NCBI GenBank assembly: GCA_019321725.1 | Contig: JAGSPU010001569.1 | Span: 1,364,001-1,428,000 of the forward strand | DNA length: 64,000 nucleotides | From: Paulownia fortunei | Taxonomy: Eukaryota; Streptophyta; Magnoliopsida; Lamiales; Paulowniaceae | Direction: 5' to 3' | In this document: positions 24,701 to 35,783 of the stretch, in pieces | Layout: every line of letters begins with the position of its first letter | How positions within the stretch are numbered: position 1 is the stretch's first letter | Notes under the pieces: model-generated | The model's database searches: none | Told to the model about the DNA's origin: nothing | The model's input: the letters and a program-made list of their open reading frames with translations, nothing else | Translations under genes and position numbers: made by a program

Positions 24701-24838
24701 AGGAGATAGGTGCTCATTTGTAACCAATGAAGTGAAGAATCTAAGTTTGAGTCTATATACTTAAAAAATATATTAACTAAGTTTGTTTTATATTAACTGT
24801 TTCTTTTGGATCAACATTTGTAATGCGAATGACAGTCA

Positions 24839-25048
24839 TTGCTACTAAAGAAGTTTAACACAAAAATTTGAGTCTTAAAACTCAAATCTTCACTCTTTTT
24901 TTTCTCACAGTGGCATCTTGAGGTTGTTCTTTACTCATGCCATTTGCTACTAAAGAAGGTTAACACAAAAATTTGAGTTTTAAAACTCAAATCTTCATTC
25001 TTCTTTTTCTCACAGTGGCATCTTGAGGTTGTTCTTCACTCATGCCAT
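24839..25048 (+). repeat. 105-bp tandem duplication
   Basis: Units at 24839-24943 and 24944-25048 are nearly identical. Each holds the palindrome ATTTGAGTCTTAAAACTCAAAT (or with GTTT), a T/C-rich run and 'cacagtggcatcttgagg'. The last phrase is weakly like an LTR primer-binding site (TGGTATCAGAGC). The right arm of the inverted repeat shows only one, partial, copy. Confidence 0.8.
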
Positions 25049-25267
25049 TTATACATTTAGCAAGTTGCAAAGGAACCTACTAAGCACTTCAGGTGCATGT
25101 GATTCGTCTACATTCGTGAATATTTGCAGTTAGAATACAATCGGAATATAATAGGTATTTCAAGATTTTTCATTTACACGTGTTTGGATTAAAGGAATTG
25201 AGCATCAATTTTCATCCCTCCACCCTCCAAAAAATATTTAAATATTTGATTTCGCTATACTATTTTC

Positions 25268-25770
25268 TATTAAGGCATAGAAAGTAGGAGATTACACAAC
25301 ACTAAATCAGGTTTTAGCAACTCATATGATAATCTTTCATGAACATAAGTATGAAACTCATCGTTATCAAATTTGTATCCAAGCACCTGCAAGAAATAAT
25401 AAATGTGTAAGTTTCTAAGTAAACGTAAGAAATTTAACCTAATTTGGATCATCTTGATTAATTTATGTTTCTAGTTTATATCTTAATACCAGTTATTGTT
25501 GTTCCATATTTTTTGTATCACTCCAAGCACATCATAGGGACTTTACTTTATTCAATATGCAAGTGATACAACATGTATTCTACAAATTATGACAAATCAT
25601 GCTTCGATAATCAATTATCATAAACTCATAGTCCATCTGAATTATATTTATAAGAGTTACAATAAGTGGTAGTAGTATAAAAGAGTTGTACCTTCTATAT
25701 TCTTGCGATATGCCATGTTGATCCCCAAATTCAGAGGGTACAAAGTATCATCAATATTTAAGGGGAAAAA
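25268..25770 (-). pseudogene. HAD-type pyrimidine 5'-nucleotidase (SDT1/SSM1-like) relic, left arm
   Basis: Exon-like piece 1 (25766-25697) reads LNIDDTLYPLNLGIN and then RKNIEG, which aligns with the FDxDDTLYPLxxG motif I of plant HAD 5'-nucleotidases; here the first catalytic Asp is Asn. It ends at a GT donor (AGAAG|GTAC). Piece 2 (25397-25277), after a TTGCAG acceptor, reads GYKFDNDEFHTYVHERLSYE and LLKPDLVLCNLLLSMP, the next conserved block of the family. Nothing further of the protein follows. It is truncated and mutated in a catalytic residue, so not functional as an enzyme. Confidence 0.75.
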
Positions 25771-26199
25771 AAGAAAAGAAAAAGGGCATTAACCATATAT
25801 GATCTCCCTTGAATTATCAATTATTACATTTATATTGTGAACTTAATTTGAAGAAAAATTATTAAGAAAAAGATAGATAAAGAAGGATAGTAATGCACCA
25901 AAAGAGCAAATACTCATATGTAGTACCACTAGATATGAACCGCTTCCATTTTTAGTGGACTAAATTTTTCAATATCTTATTTCAAAGGTATTTGTCAAAA
26001 ACAAATAATCTTGTTCCAAAAATTTATTTTTCTAATATTAAAAATAAATAATCTTGTTCCAAAGGTCGAGGGATTGGTTTTGCTATTATTTTTTAGGAAT
26101 GATAAAGTGCTTAATATATATAATATATTAAGATATTAAAAAGTAATTAAGTATAATGAATAGTTCGAAATCTTTAGAAGTGAGATTACGGGTTGGGTT

Positions 26200-26690
26200 C
26201 TTCTTTGTTTTTTTTAAGATATTTATGATACTCATGTTCTCTTTGAGCTTGGGATCAATATGGGTAAGAATATATAAGGTATAACTCTTTATACTACCAA
26301 TTATTGTATAAATGTAATTCGGATGGATTATGAGTTTATGATGATTGATTATCGATGCATAATTTGTCTTAATTTGTAAAATACATATTACATCACTTGC
26401 ATATTGAATAAAGTAAAGTCTATAGAATGTGCTTTGAGCTGTACAAAAAATATGGAACAATGATTGGTTTAAGATATAAACTAGTAACATAAATTAATAA
26501 AGATGATCCAAGCTACATCAGATTAAATTTCTTACTTACAAACTTATACCTTTATGATTTCTTGCATGGGTACAAAATTGATCAAGATGAGTTTCATGTT
26601 TATGTTTATGAAAGATTACCATATAAGTTGCTAAAACCTGATCCAGTGCTACGTAACCTCCTATTTTTCATGTTCTAATAGAAAATAGTA
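26200..26690 (+). pseudogene. HAD-type 5'-nucleotidase relic, right arm
   Basis: Mirror copy of the left-arm relic, on the plus strand. Piece 1 (about 26205-26270) is frame-broken with stops but keeps the donor (ATAAG|GTAT). Piece 2 (about 26567-26670) reads GYKIDQDEFHVYVYERLPYK and LLKPDPVLRNLL, closer to the family consensus than the left arm at RLPY and KPDPVLRN. The two copies have therefore diverged from each other since the duplication. Confidence 0.75.
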
Positions 26691-27529
26691 TGTCGAAATT
26701 CAAACATTTGAAATTTTTTGAAGGGTGGTGTAGGGGGTGGGAATTGATGCTCAAATCCTTCATTCCAAACAAACTTGTTAATGAAAAAATTTAAAATATT
26801 TATTATATTTTGGTTGATCTTCACGAATATAGACAAAGCACATGCAGTTAACTGCTTAGCAGTTTCCTTGCAACTTGCTAAATGTATAAATGGATAAATA
26901 AAGAACAAGTTCTACTAAGACAAAAGAAGATGAGATTTGAGTTTTAAGACTCAATTTCTTTGCAAGCCTTTTTTAAAAGTAATGGAAGCTATCATTCACA
27001 TTACAAATGTTTATCCAAAGAAAACAATTAGTATAGAAACAAGCATAGTTAATACATATTATCTAAAATACAAACAACATTGCCAATGGCAGTTTCACGC
27101 TATAATTTTAAGTTTAAATTTTTTTACTAGTACTAAAGTAACCAAATTTCCCACATTATGAAAAGTGTGCTCCATATTTAATAACTTGAATACATAAGTG
27201 TATGTGGTGCCAGGTGCAAGAAAAACAAAAAAGAATATTAACAACATTAAAGATTCTTGAAATCTAATTTCAAGGGAAAAACAGGAAAAAAAAGAGGTGC
27301 TTTTTTATTTTTAAGTCTTATCAGAGATTTGCAAGGGTTTATTTGAAAATGCAAATTTCTGTTTGTGCTTCTCCAAAATTCAGCTAAAAGCTGAAAGTAG
27401 AGAGAGTGTTTTTCAGCTTCCACATTTTTACAAATATCTCAAAGTTGTTTTAGATAATTTTGCCCTCCATAATTTTTCATTAACCCAAAGTTATCCCTCA
27501 CTTCTCAAATCACATATAATTATATATAT

Positions 27530-27870
27530 AAATTTATATAAGTATAGATAAATACAAATATATAGAGATATATTTTTATACAAAAATAAATTAATTTATA
27601 TAAATAGATACATATATGTATTTATATGTATACATATAAATATACTTATATGTATACATGTGTTTATACACATGTATATACATTTATGTGAATATATATA
27701 TATTTATATACGCATACATACTTATAAATATATGTGTATATACATATATTTATGTATATATGTACATATATATATATATTGTTTATACATGCATATTTAT
27801 ATATATTTACTTATATATATGTATATACATAAATATATACACATAGATTTGAATATATAATTTTAAATTG
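27530..27870. repeat. TA/ATGTATATA microsatellite-like tract
   Basis: About 340 bases of alternating purine-pyrimidine sequence built from TATATG, TATAC and CATATA units. Reading frames across it are strings of Tyr and Ile and are not genes. Confidence 0.85.
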
Positions 27871-28659
27871 ATCACTTATTTAGATATTTTTATTATCCAC
27901 GTACATATTGTATTGATTATTATAGTTATTATTTTTATGTATATTCTACATATAAATAATTTAGTTTAATTAATTTGACCAAACATCACTAAACTATTTC
28001 AAAGTGCAAGGGCGAATTAAATATTTTCATAAAGAATAATTTGGGCCTATTTTTGTAACTTAGTTATCAAATACTTTTTCTTAACTTAGTCTATTTTTTC
28101 AACAACATTTTGCAAATTCTCACAATTTTTACTTTTTAACTGCTATTTTCATTTTTTCTAATTTGACACTTCTCTGAAAAACACTCCCTTAATTTCATAT
28201 TTACAAACACACTTACTTGTTTTCTAAGCCCGACTGTTAAACAATTTCAGCAGTACAGAAAATATAAAAATTTTCCCCCACTCCAATCTTAAATGTCATT
28301 CAACCTACAATCAAACTATTGGCAGATAGCGCCTAGGAGGGGACGTGACTGATTATTGTACCACAAACTCTGTAATTTATTGAAGCATTCATTCCACCTT
28401 TCTTTAATTATTGAGAGGAATTGGAATTGGCCCCATTCCCTGTTTTTGTATTCCGTTGATGGAGTGATTCTTAGTTAGTTTCAGGATATTGTAGTTGTAC
28501 ATCATTTTGGTCCACAATGACATGTCACATTAGGCTGGATGGACAGAACATGTAGTATTTCTTTGGAAATGGAAAGAGTCTAAATTGACTAGTATCTCTT
28601 ACATGGATCTCCTTATTAAGTTAAATTATTTACTGCAAGTTAAAATGAACAATTTTGCT

Positions 28660-31147
28660 TTAATTGTAGACACAGCTTCCATCATCACTCCTTGCAGTTG
28701 GATCAAAGTTTGTTGCATTGGGATCGGTGCATCCTTCAGGAACAGGAACTCTTACTTGTTGTGCTGCTTTTCCTGCACCCAAACAATAGAAATTCTTAGC
28801 AAATTCTTCAAGGCTAATTCATCTAAACCCAAATCAGATGCAAACCTCTTATTCAAGCCCTGTGGAGGAAGGGTTCTAACCATAGAAAGTTCCATTCTTG
28901 ATGGCGTCTTCGTTTGCATCCCCGAGGGCTGCCTCCTTCAAATACTTGTCAGCTAATTGAACTCTCTTCACATTTTCTTGCTCTTGGACAAGCATGTTAC
29001 CATACTCAAGGAGCTTAGCAAGAATCATCTTCGGTTGCTCAAACTCTGGAAGTTTCTCCCTAGAATTGACGAGCTTTTTCCCTACGTTTTCCACTCCTAC
29101 ACTTGCAATCCACTTCCTCACTTCATCATCGTAGACTCTGGCTCTGACAGCACCAAAGAAGTCTGCAGGTAGATAAAAAAACTTTCTTCAATATGTTGTT
29201 CGAAAAACTCATTTTACATGTCTAAAAATCAAAGCATCAATGGTATATGGATCATTTAATTGGCTATCTCAGTTTCCATATCACAATAATGAGATCACAC
29301 ATAAAATTGTAGTTTCAGGCCAGTGAAACTTACCAATAGATTGTCCAGGGAAGGTGTCAACAAGCTTCACAATGTCTTCTCTTGGCACATTGTCAGTCCG
29401 GAAGATACCAGTACAAACACCAATTCTATCTTCCCTGGTTGGAGCCCAGTAGAATTTCTCCATACGACCATCACGAATAAGAGGAGCATACAATGTTGAG
29501 AAGTCATTTCCAGTGACTATGATAGGGACTCGAGGATTTTCCTGCTTGTTATACATTCCAGGGAGTTGAACATTAGTTGGATTATCAGCAATATTCATAA
29601 GGGTTGCGTTCACCATCTGATTGTTGACTGTATATTGTGTAGTTCCTCCAAGCCTACCGGCACCTGCATCAAGATCATTTATGAAGAGCACACACATTTT
29701 CCCCTTTGCGATTCTGTCTGCTGCCTCACGGTATCTTTGCCTGATCAATTTTGCAGGCTCTCCAGCATTTCCACTTTCCAGTTCTCCAGCACTCATCATA
29801 ATGGGGCTGGAAATGTCGACAAGAAAATGTATTATTACTATGCAAAACATCAAATGCAGCGTACAAAACCCAAGAAAATCATGTAGATGTCTAACTTACT
29901 TGATTCCCATTTTGGCAAAAACAAGCTCACACTGGAATGATTTTCCCTGACCCTTACCTCCCCAGATACCCAGGATGAGTGGAACCTGGAAGGAATTTTA
30001 ACATTATCATAAAATTTGTTCTCTTTTTCCATAACTAAGAAGCCTGCTCACAATTGCTAATAACAAAAACAAACCTTGATGTTGGGTAGGTTCTCATGAA
30101 GTTTTTAGCAATGTGAACAACTAGCTTGTCCATGAATGCTGGGGCAATGTAGTATCCGTTCATATTATTGTCAAATTCGTATCTGAAAAAGTCATATTAA
30201 CTCAATAAATAACAAGATTCAGCCCTCCATACAAAAATTAAAAAGACATATATAAAAACAAATGAAATGTTGACAAGAACTGGGAGTTGTAATCGTGAAG
30301 TTTTAAGCTTAATTAGAGTCCTTACTGTCGAAGACCCGCACTGATGTACTCATAGGAACTCAAGACAGCATCGTGGGTGCCGGCGCCCATAGGAGCTTGG
30401 AAAAGGGTGTCCACCATTCCCTTTCCTCTGGTGATGTCCTGCTGGTCATCCGATATGTCGGTCACGAGGCCCTTCCATCTGTCCTTGTCGGTCTGTTTCT
30501 TCTCGTCGACTTCTGCAACAACCTTAAAGTTCCTGGATGAAATCTTGGAGCTGTTTGCTCTTGAGGTCACCTTCTTCAGGCTGTTGCCAAAGAAACTCGT
30601 GGTTGGAACAGAGGTCACCGCACTGGAACCATTTACATTCAACTGCACCAAAAATGCATTTCCCTTTAGAAGAAATGAACCCTGAACTTGTAAAGGCAGC
30701 ACATCCATGTTCGGAATGAAATTCTGATGAATACAGAAAATCAAGCACTTGATTTGAAATACTTTAAGGAAATAGGAACTTCAATTCTGTCATTCTCCTG
30801 GTACAAATTGTGCATAAAAATGATTTTTTTAGCTTACAAAGTTTGCTTAAACTTTTGAGTTATTCCCACAAGCAGACAACTGACAATGCATTGAGTTACT
30901 ATGATCATGAACTATGGTTTAATTTCTCGTGTTAATAAGTGAGAAAGGACCAACACAATAAAAGTGGTTTATTAGTGTGAATGAAAAAGTAAATTTGACT
31001 AAAAAAGTTCGATGATGTCCAAGAAAAAGATACTATGCAAGGATGGAAGCTAGCAGCAGAAATTTGTATAGGCTGAAAGTGGCGGGTAAAACGTAGTACC
31101 ACTGCTCTGTTAACAGCTCCAAAAGTTGTAGAAACAGTGGCAGCCAT
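28660..31147 (-). CDS. RCA: Rubisco activase, alpha and beta forms (one frameshift)
   Basis: Chloroplast AAA+ ATPase that frees Rubisco active sites from inhibitory sugar phosphates. Exons: 31147-31100, 30642-30326, 30182-30075, 29985-29900, 29806-29334, 29162-28881 and 28772-28660. The alpha form has about 475 residues. [16 protein letters not shown] begins the transit peptide, which runs to about the [11 protein letters not shown] region. Walker A is GGKGQGKS, Walker B is [13 protein letters not shown], and the substrate-recognition region includes [17 protein letters not shown]. The last exon supplies the alpha extension with the two redox cysteines (EGCTDPN ... DGSCVYN). If the last intron is not spliced, GGT TAG immediately closes the beta form after GTFYG (stop 28878-28876, 439 residues). 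One A appears missing in exon 3 near 30091 (NFMR, then out of frame before the donor). The exon 1 donor at GTG|GTAC is the least certain border. Confidence 0.94.
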
Positions 31148-31264
31148 GTCTGAGTTTCTTAGTGGTCTAGTATTGATCAAGAAAGGTGGCAAAGAACTAT
31201 TGGGTGACTGGTTTTGAAATATGGCCAAAAGTTTTGGTACATAGAAGAGTGTGAAATGGGTAGG

Positions 31265-31276
31265 ACTATTTATAAG
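31265..31276 (-). promoter_or_regulatory. Putative TATA box of Rubisco activase
   Basis: CCTTATAAATAG on the minus strand lies about 120 bases upstream of the start codon, a normal distance for a highly expressed plant gene. Confidence 0.55.
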
Positions 31277-31499
31277 GTGGTATGGGACTGGGACATGGTT
31301 TGTTGGATGGGTGTTTACTTTGGGAAAAATCCTATGGATTGGATTAGAGTTTCCAACTGCCACAGAAATGGGAATTAAATTATTTGATGGGAAGTGGATA
31401 TATCATTTGGGCATTGGTTTGAGTGGACGAAAAAACAAAATGGAGGCTTCTGGGAACAGGGAATTATTTGAAGAGCTTGAGGTTGGGGTTTAAGCTTTT

Positions 31500-34357
31500 A
31501 TTTCCTCCATTAATATTAGTATGATTAGTTTTACTATAAAAAAATGGGTAATCTGTGTAAGAGTAAAAAGACTTCTATTTCTTTTCTTTTCTTTTTTGGA
31601 TAATTTTTAGAAAAAGACTTGTGAATGGGATTGGGCATCCAGAATGTCCCAGCTGAAACGTGTACTTCTCATGTAGTTCTACCAATTTCCAGAGACTACT
31701 CTCATCCCTCAAAAAAGAGAAAAAAAAAATGAAAGGGAAAAAGATGATGAAAACTGAAAAGCAATGGATACAAGTTTATAGGTAACCCTGTTCTTTCAGT
31801 GTTATAAGCATTGCAATACAAATAAAACTAAATGTCCTCAGTCCACAGATTAAATTATTATCTCATGTTGCCAAAAAAAACAGTCGTGGGAATAGCGAAG
31901 TTGTGGAGAAATAAAAATACAGTTGGTCTCAAGGACTGAAATAATAAATATTAGAAAACTTTGGATCATTAGGATTTGACAAATCTAGTTGTGAATATAA
32001 TACAGGTACTCACCAATTATCTTAAAGTTTTAAGGAACATGGTTTGGAATAGATAAATTAATAAAGTAATTACATACCATGATATTTTTTATGACTTTAA
32101 GAATATTCAACCATTTATACATCACAAAGAAAAATAATAAACAACAACAACAAACGACCAAAACCAACTTTGTGTAGAGTTTTTAAATATTCAAAAGAAA
32201 ACACCAAGAACAGCATTGCGAGTCTCACAATTGCTCATTTTCTGCCACAAGTCTTGGCTCTTCATGTTACTCAAACTGAAAGTTGTAAGAGATTATGATT
32301 TGTATAGGGATGAGATTTTACTAATTGAAGTAGATGCTATTTGATGATTGGCTGGAGGTAACAATTAAAGTCAATTGCCTTGTGCTGATAATGAAATTAT
32401 AAAATGACGGTGCAACAATAATTGCTAATTAGGAAGTAATTCTTGACTTAGATCTGTTCTTCAGGATTTTCATATTTCGATTTAGTTTATTCGTGAGCAT
32501 GAAATAAGCATATTTTAGCTTAGATAATTGCCAATTCCAAAAAAATGAAAGGCTTCTGCCTACTCCTCCACCGACAATATGAATCCAATTTTGGATGTAA
32601 CAAGAAGTAACGTTTTTAAAATCAAATCTGGTGAGTTAAATCAGTTCAACCATAAATCGATAATTAATCAAGTTCGATTAAGATAAAAAATGAAAAATTT
32701 AGTCAAAACCAATGAGATTGGACAAAAAAACCCATCAACTTGACAAGGACCATTTTTTTTTTTTTTGTTTTTTTGTTTTGTTTTTATTTTTTAGAAATCT
32801 TATACTTGTTATTTTATTAGATGTATATAGTTATTTGAATTTTACTTTTTTATATTTTTTAATTGATTATTTATCTTGTATATAGTAATTGATTTATTAA
32901 ATTATCATTTTACATAATATAATAAAAAAATATAAGTAATTTTATTAAATCGATCAAACTAATGATTGAACTAGTTTGTTCACCGAACCGCTAAACAACA
33001 ACAAGAATTGTATGATTACTATTCGATCATGAAAACACTTGAAAGAAAAAGGACTTAGGGAAAATGAAAGAAAGGAGTTTTGCTCGAGCGAGGAAGATGC
33101 GTGGATGCTGGTCTTGGGGAAGCCAATCTTGAAACCAAACGATTGGCAACACTCGTATACATGAAGAGCACTATTTCGACGACCTCTGTTAATGAAAATG
33201 CGTGCGATTCCTTTATGTTACATATACTTATGAATAATTTAAAACTAATCTCGTACGAACTTAATACAAAAAAAATCATAGTTTTGAACCGAATCACTTA
33301 GTATACTATATCTAATCCCGAGTGGTAATAGACATATAATGCTCAACATTGACAACAAAATTTATATCTTCTAATTTCCTTTAGAACCTAAAGTGTTACA
33401 GTATTTGTTTTAGGTATTAATTGAATGCCATATAATTAAGATTGTATAAACATGATTAATGAATAAAATATCAATTCTTATTGAATAATTATTGCACATC
33501 ATTTCATAGTATAATACGAGCTGTCATGCGCATATAAAATAATTAATGTATTAATAAGTTGCATTTTATCTTGTCTTTAACTAACTATGACTAATACACG
33601 TTCTACTAAGAATATTCCGTTCATTTGGTTAAATTTATTTTAGAAATTTATAAACTCTTACACCTTATAATTTTTTTTAGAGCTAATTCTAAGACATTAG
33701 ATTTTATTAGAAAAACAAGCTTTCAAAAAGTTTTTGAGTAAAATAAACTGATAGAACTCATATGATATCCGCTAGGAAATTTCTGTAACTTATACAACAA
33801 AATTAAAGGATTTTTTGAAACATCTAAACACATGCGGGTCAGCATAAAGATTTATTCAGTGTTGGCTAAAATTGTTTGATTCATCCTCAGCTTAACTGGT
33901 TAGCCAAAGTAACATTCTCCTCTCAGTGTAACAATGATAAGATTAATGGAGAATTCATCTCTTTCAGCATTGATAATTCATTTACTACATCAAACAGCAT
34001 TGATAATTCATGATTCTTGTTTGTTCAAGTGAAATAGATGACTAAAACAAATATGAATGAACATTGCCCACCAAAATCATAAAACGGCTAATAAAAATTT
34101 TATTCCCTTCTTTCAGAACATATGATTTCTAACAAATCAACGTCAAGAGACTAAACTACAATGGACTTGATCTATCAATGTCAAGAACATGAATAAATAA
34201 ACGAATTTTTTTTAAAAAAAAATCTCAAATGTACCTTACTGAGATTTCTTCCCCTACTCGATCAGTTGAAAATCCTATCTAATCATAATCCACACCGGAT
34301 ATCAATTACACAAAATCCACCTACAGTGGCATTTCCTAATCTAATTCACCAACATAA
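31500..34357. other. Intergenic between Rubisco activase and the DUF668 gene
   Basis: No gene seen. At 32620-33000 phrases such as 'ggtgagttaaatcagttcaacc' and 'gttcaccgaaccgcta' bracket an AT-rich middle and suggest an old inverted-end element. The 33055-33300 patch is GC-richer and open on both strands but unrecognised. Confidence 0.5.
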
Positions 34358-35783
34358 TCATACACACAATTGGCGATTTTCAAATCTATAAATGCAACTT
34401 AATCCAACCAAGACCTCAGCAATAGCAGCTTCTGTCTTTTCCTTATCAGAGAAATGCAATGTCTGCAACAAAAGCACAGATGGCTTTCCATCAAACTTCA
34501 TCTTCTCAACATTTCTCTCCATCTGCCACTTCACCGTGTCGTGCGCCATCGGTGCAAGCCATCCCATCATCTCTATCATGGCGTCCCTCCACCCTTCCGC
34601 TAGGAATGCATCATCCTCCTTGCATTTCATGTTCTTGCTCAGCTTTGTTCTCACCAGGGCTTTTAGATTTTCTGGTAGCATTTGGTACAAAGACTCACGC
34701 TCACAGTGGCCTATGGATGCTGCTGAGTTCAAGTACTTCTCTGCCAACAGAATCACATTGGCATAATGCAGTGCCAGCCCTGAACCGCCCAAGGTGAGGG
34801 CCCTGCAGCATGGAATACTCTGTTGTTTTTCACAACTTTTTCTGTATCAGTTCCAAATCCATCATATTCATTCAAGAAAAGAGCTGATTTTCGACTGTAA
34901 AACCGGACCATATTAGGCTTCGATTCCTTTAAGATAGGGCCCGAATGAGGAAGAATTTGTTCCTTCATCGGTTCAATCAGGGAAAACTCTCTCTGCTGCT
35001 GAAAACGAGCCATGTTCCGCAAGGAAACGGAGGGAAGAACCGGAATGTATGGCTTGAAAACGATGCAAATCCTTGCATACACGACGATCACAATTCTTGC
35101 CATCAGGCTAACACTTTCGTCAACGTTTTGCACCAAAGCGAAATTTCTCTAAAATAGCGAACTTCCTTTCGCTGATTCTCGAGTTTCTGATTAAATAGAT
35201 TGAAATTTGCATTCTGCAACTGCATCTGGCTGTTCTTCCATTGCTTCAGCTTCCTCTCCGTAATCTCCATCTCCGCCAGAGCCTCCAATGCTGCGTGCAA
35301 ACACGCCGAGGCAGAGACTAATTTCTCCATTTTCTGCACCTGTTTTTCAGCAACTCTCGAACCGTATTCCAATTTCCCGAAATCAATGATCCCGAGTTTC
35401 AAATCTGTGTAAATAAGATCAAACCGGTTAAGCCCGAAATCATTGCATTTCTTGCCTAACCGGGAAACAGCAGTGGCGGCACGATCAAGATCTTCAAGCC
35501 TTTCAGCACACGCGAGGCTCAATAGAAATTCCTCATCCCTGGAATTCAAGAATGCAACTCCTTCGGATTTGACAATGTCTTTCATTAGCCAGGAAATTTC
35601 TTCATCGGAGAGAGATTTGTAGAGGGAGATTAATCTTGACATGGTTTTGGCCGTCTCAAATGCTAGGATTCCCAAATGGGATACTTTCTTCTTTGGCCCG
35701 TCTGAGAGAGCGCGGCGCGTGTGGCTGTCGCTTATGAAAGAGGTGATCTCCGGGAGCCAACCCATGTTCTTGAATCCAACCAT
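34358..35783 (-). CDS. DUF3475/DUF668 protein, PSI (PSK simulator)-like, two frameshifts
   Basis: Member of a plant-specific family; Arabidopsis PSI1-3 promote growth linked to phytosulfokine signalling, and the biochemical role is unknown. About 475 residues, single exon. The N-terminal DUF3475 block is HLGILAFETAKTMSRLISLY then KSLSDEEISWLM. The middle holds a likely coiled coil (KQVQKMEKL ... ITERKLKQWKNS). The C-terminal DUF668 block is GGSGLALHYANVILLAEKYL and LPENLKALVRTKL. One-base losses occur in the T4 run at 35126-35129 (after SLWCK) and near 34795 (before the GGSGLAL motif). With both followed, start and stop are in phase. Start chosen at 35783; a second Met at residue 7 (MGWLPEITS) is possible. 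No myristoylation glycine follows the first Met, but it would if the second were used. Confidence 0.85.

Larger units (their letters stand above)
24745..27085. repeat. Large inverted repeat carrying duplicated HAD-phosphatase gene pieces
   Basis: The left arm, about 24745-25770, matches the reverse complement of about 26195-27085 almost throughout, by eye around 80% with small gaps. The spacer is about 420 bases. The match includes unique phrases such as 'cttttggatcaacatttgtaatg' near 24802 with 'ggataaacatttgtaatgtg' in the right arm. Both arms hold two exon-like pieces of the same gene in divergent orientation, and both end the gene at the same point. Confidence 0.85.

Noticed and set aside
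26128..26490. 120-residue minus-strand reading frame
   Set aside because: Lies antisense over an intron of the right-arm HAD relic; AT-rich and featureless.
27658..27860. Two overlapping Tyr/Ile repeat reading frames
   Set aside because: Same reason: alternating TATATG sequence.
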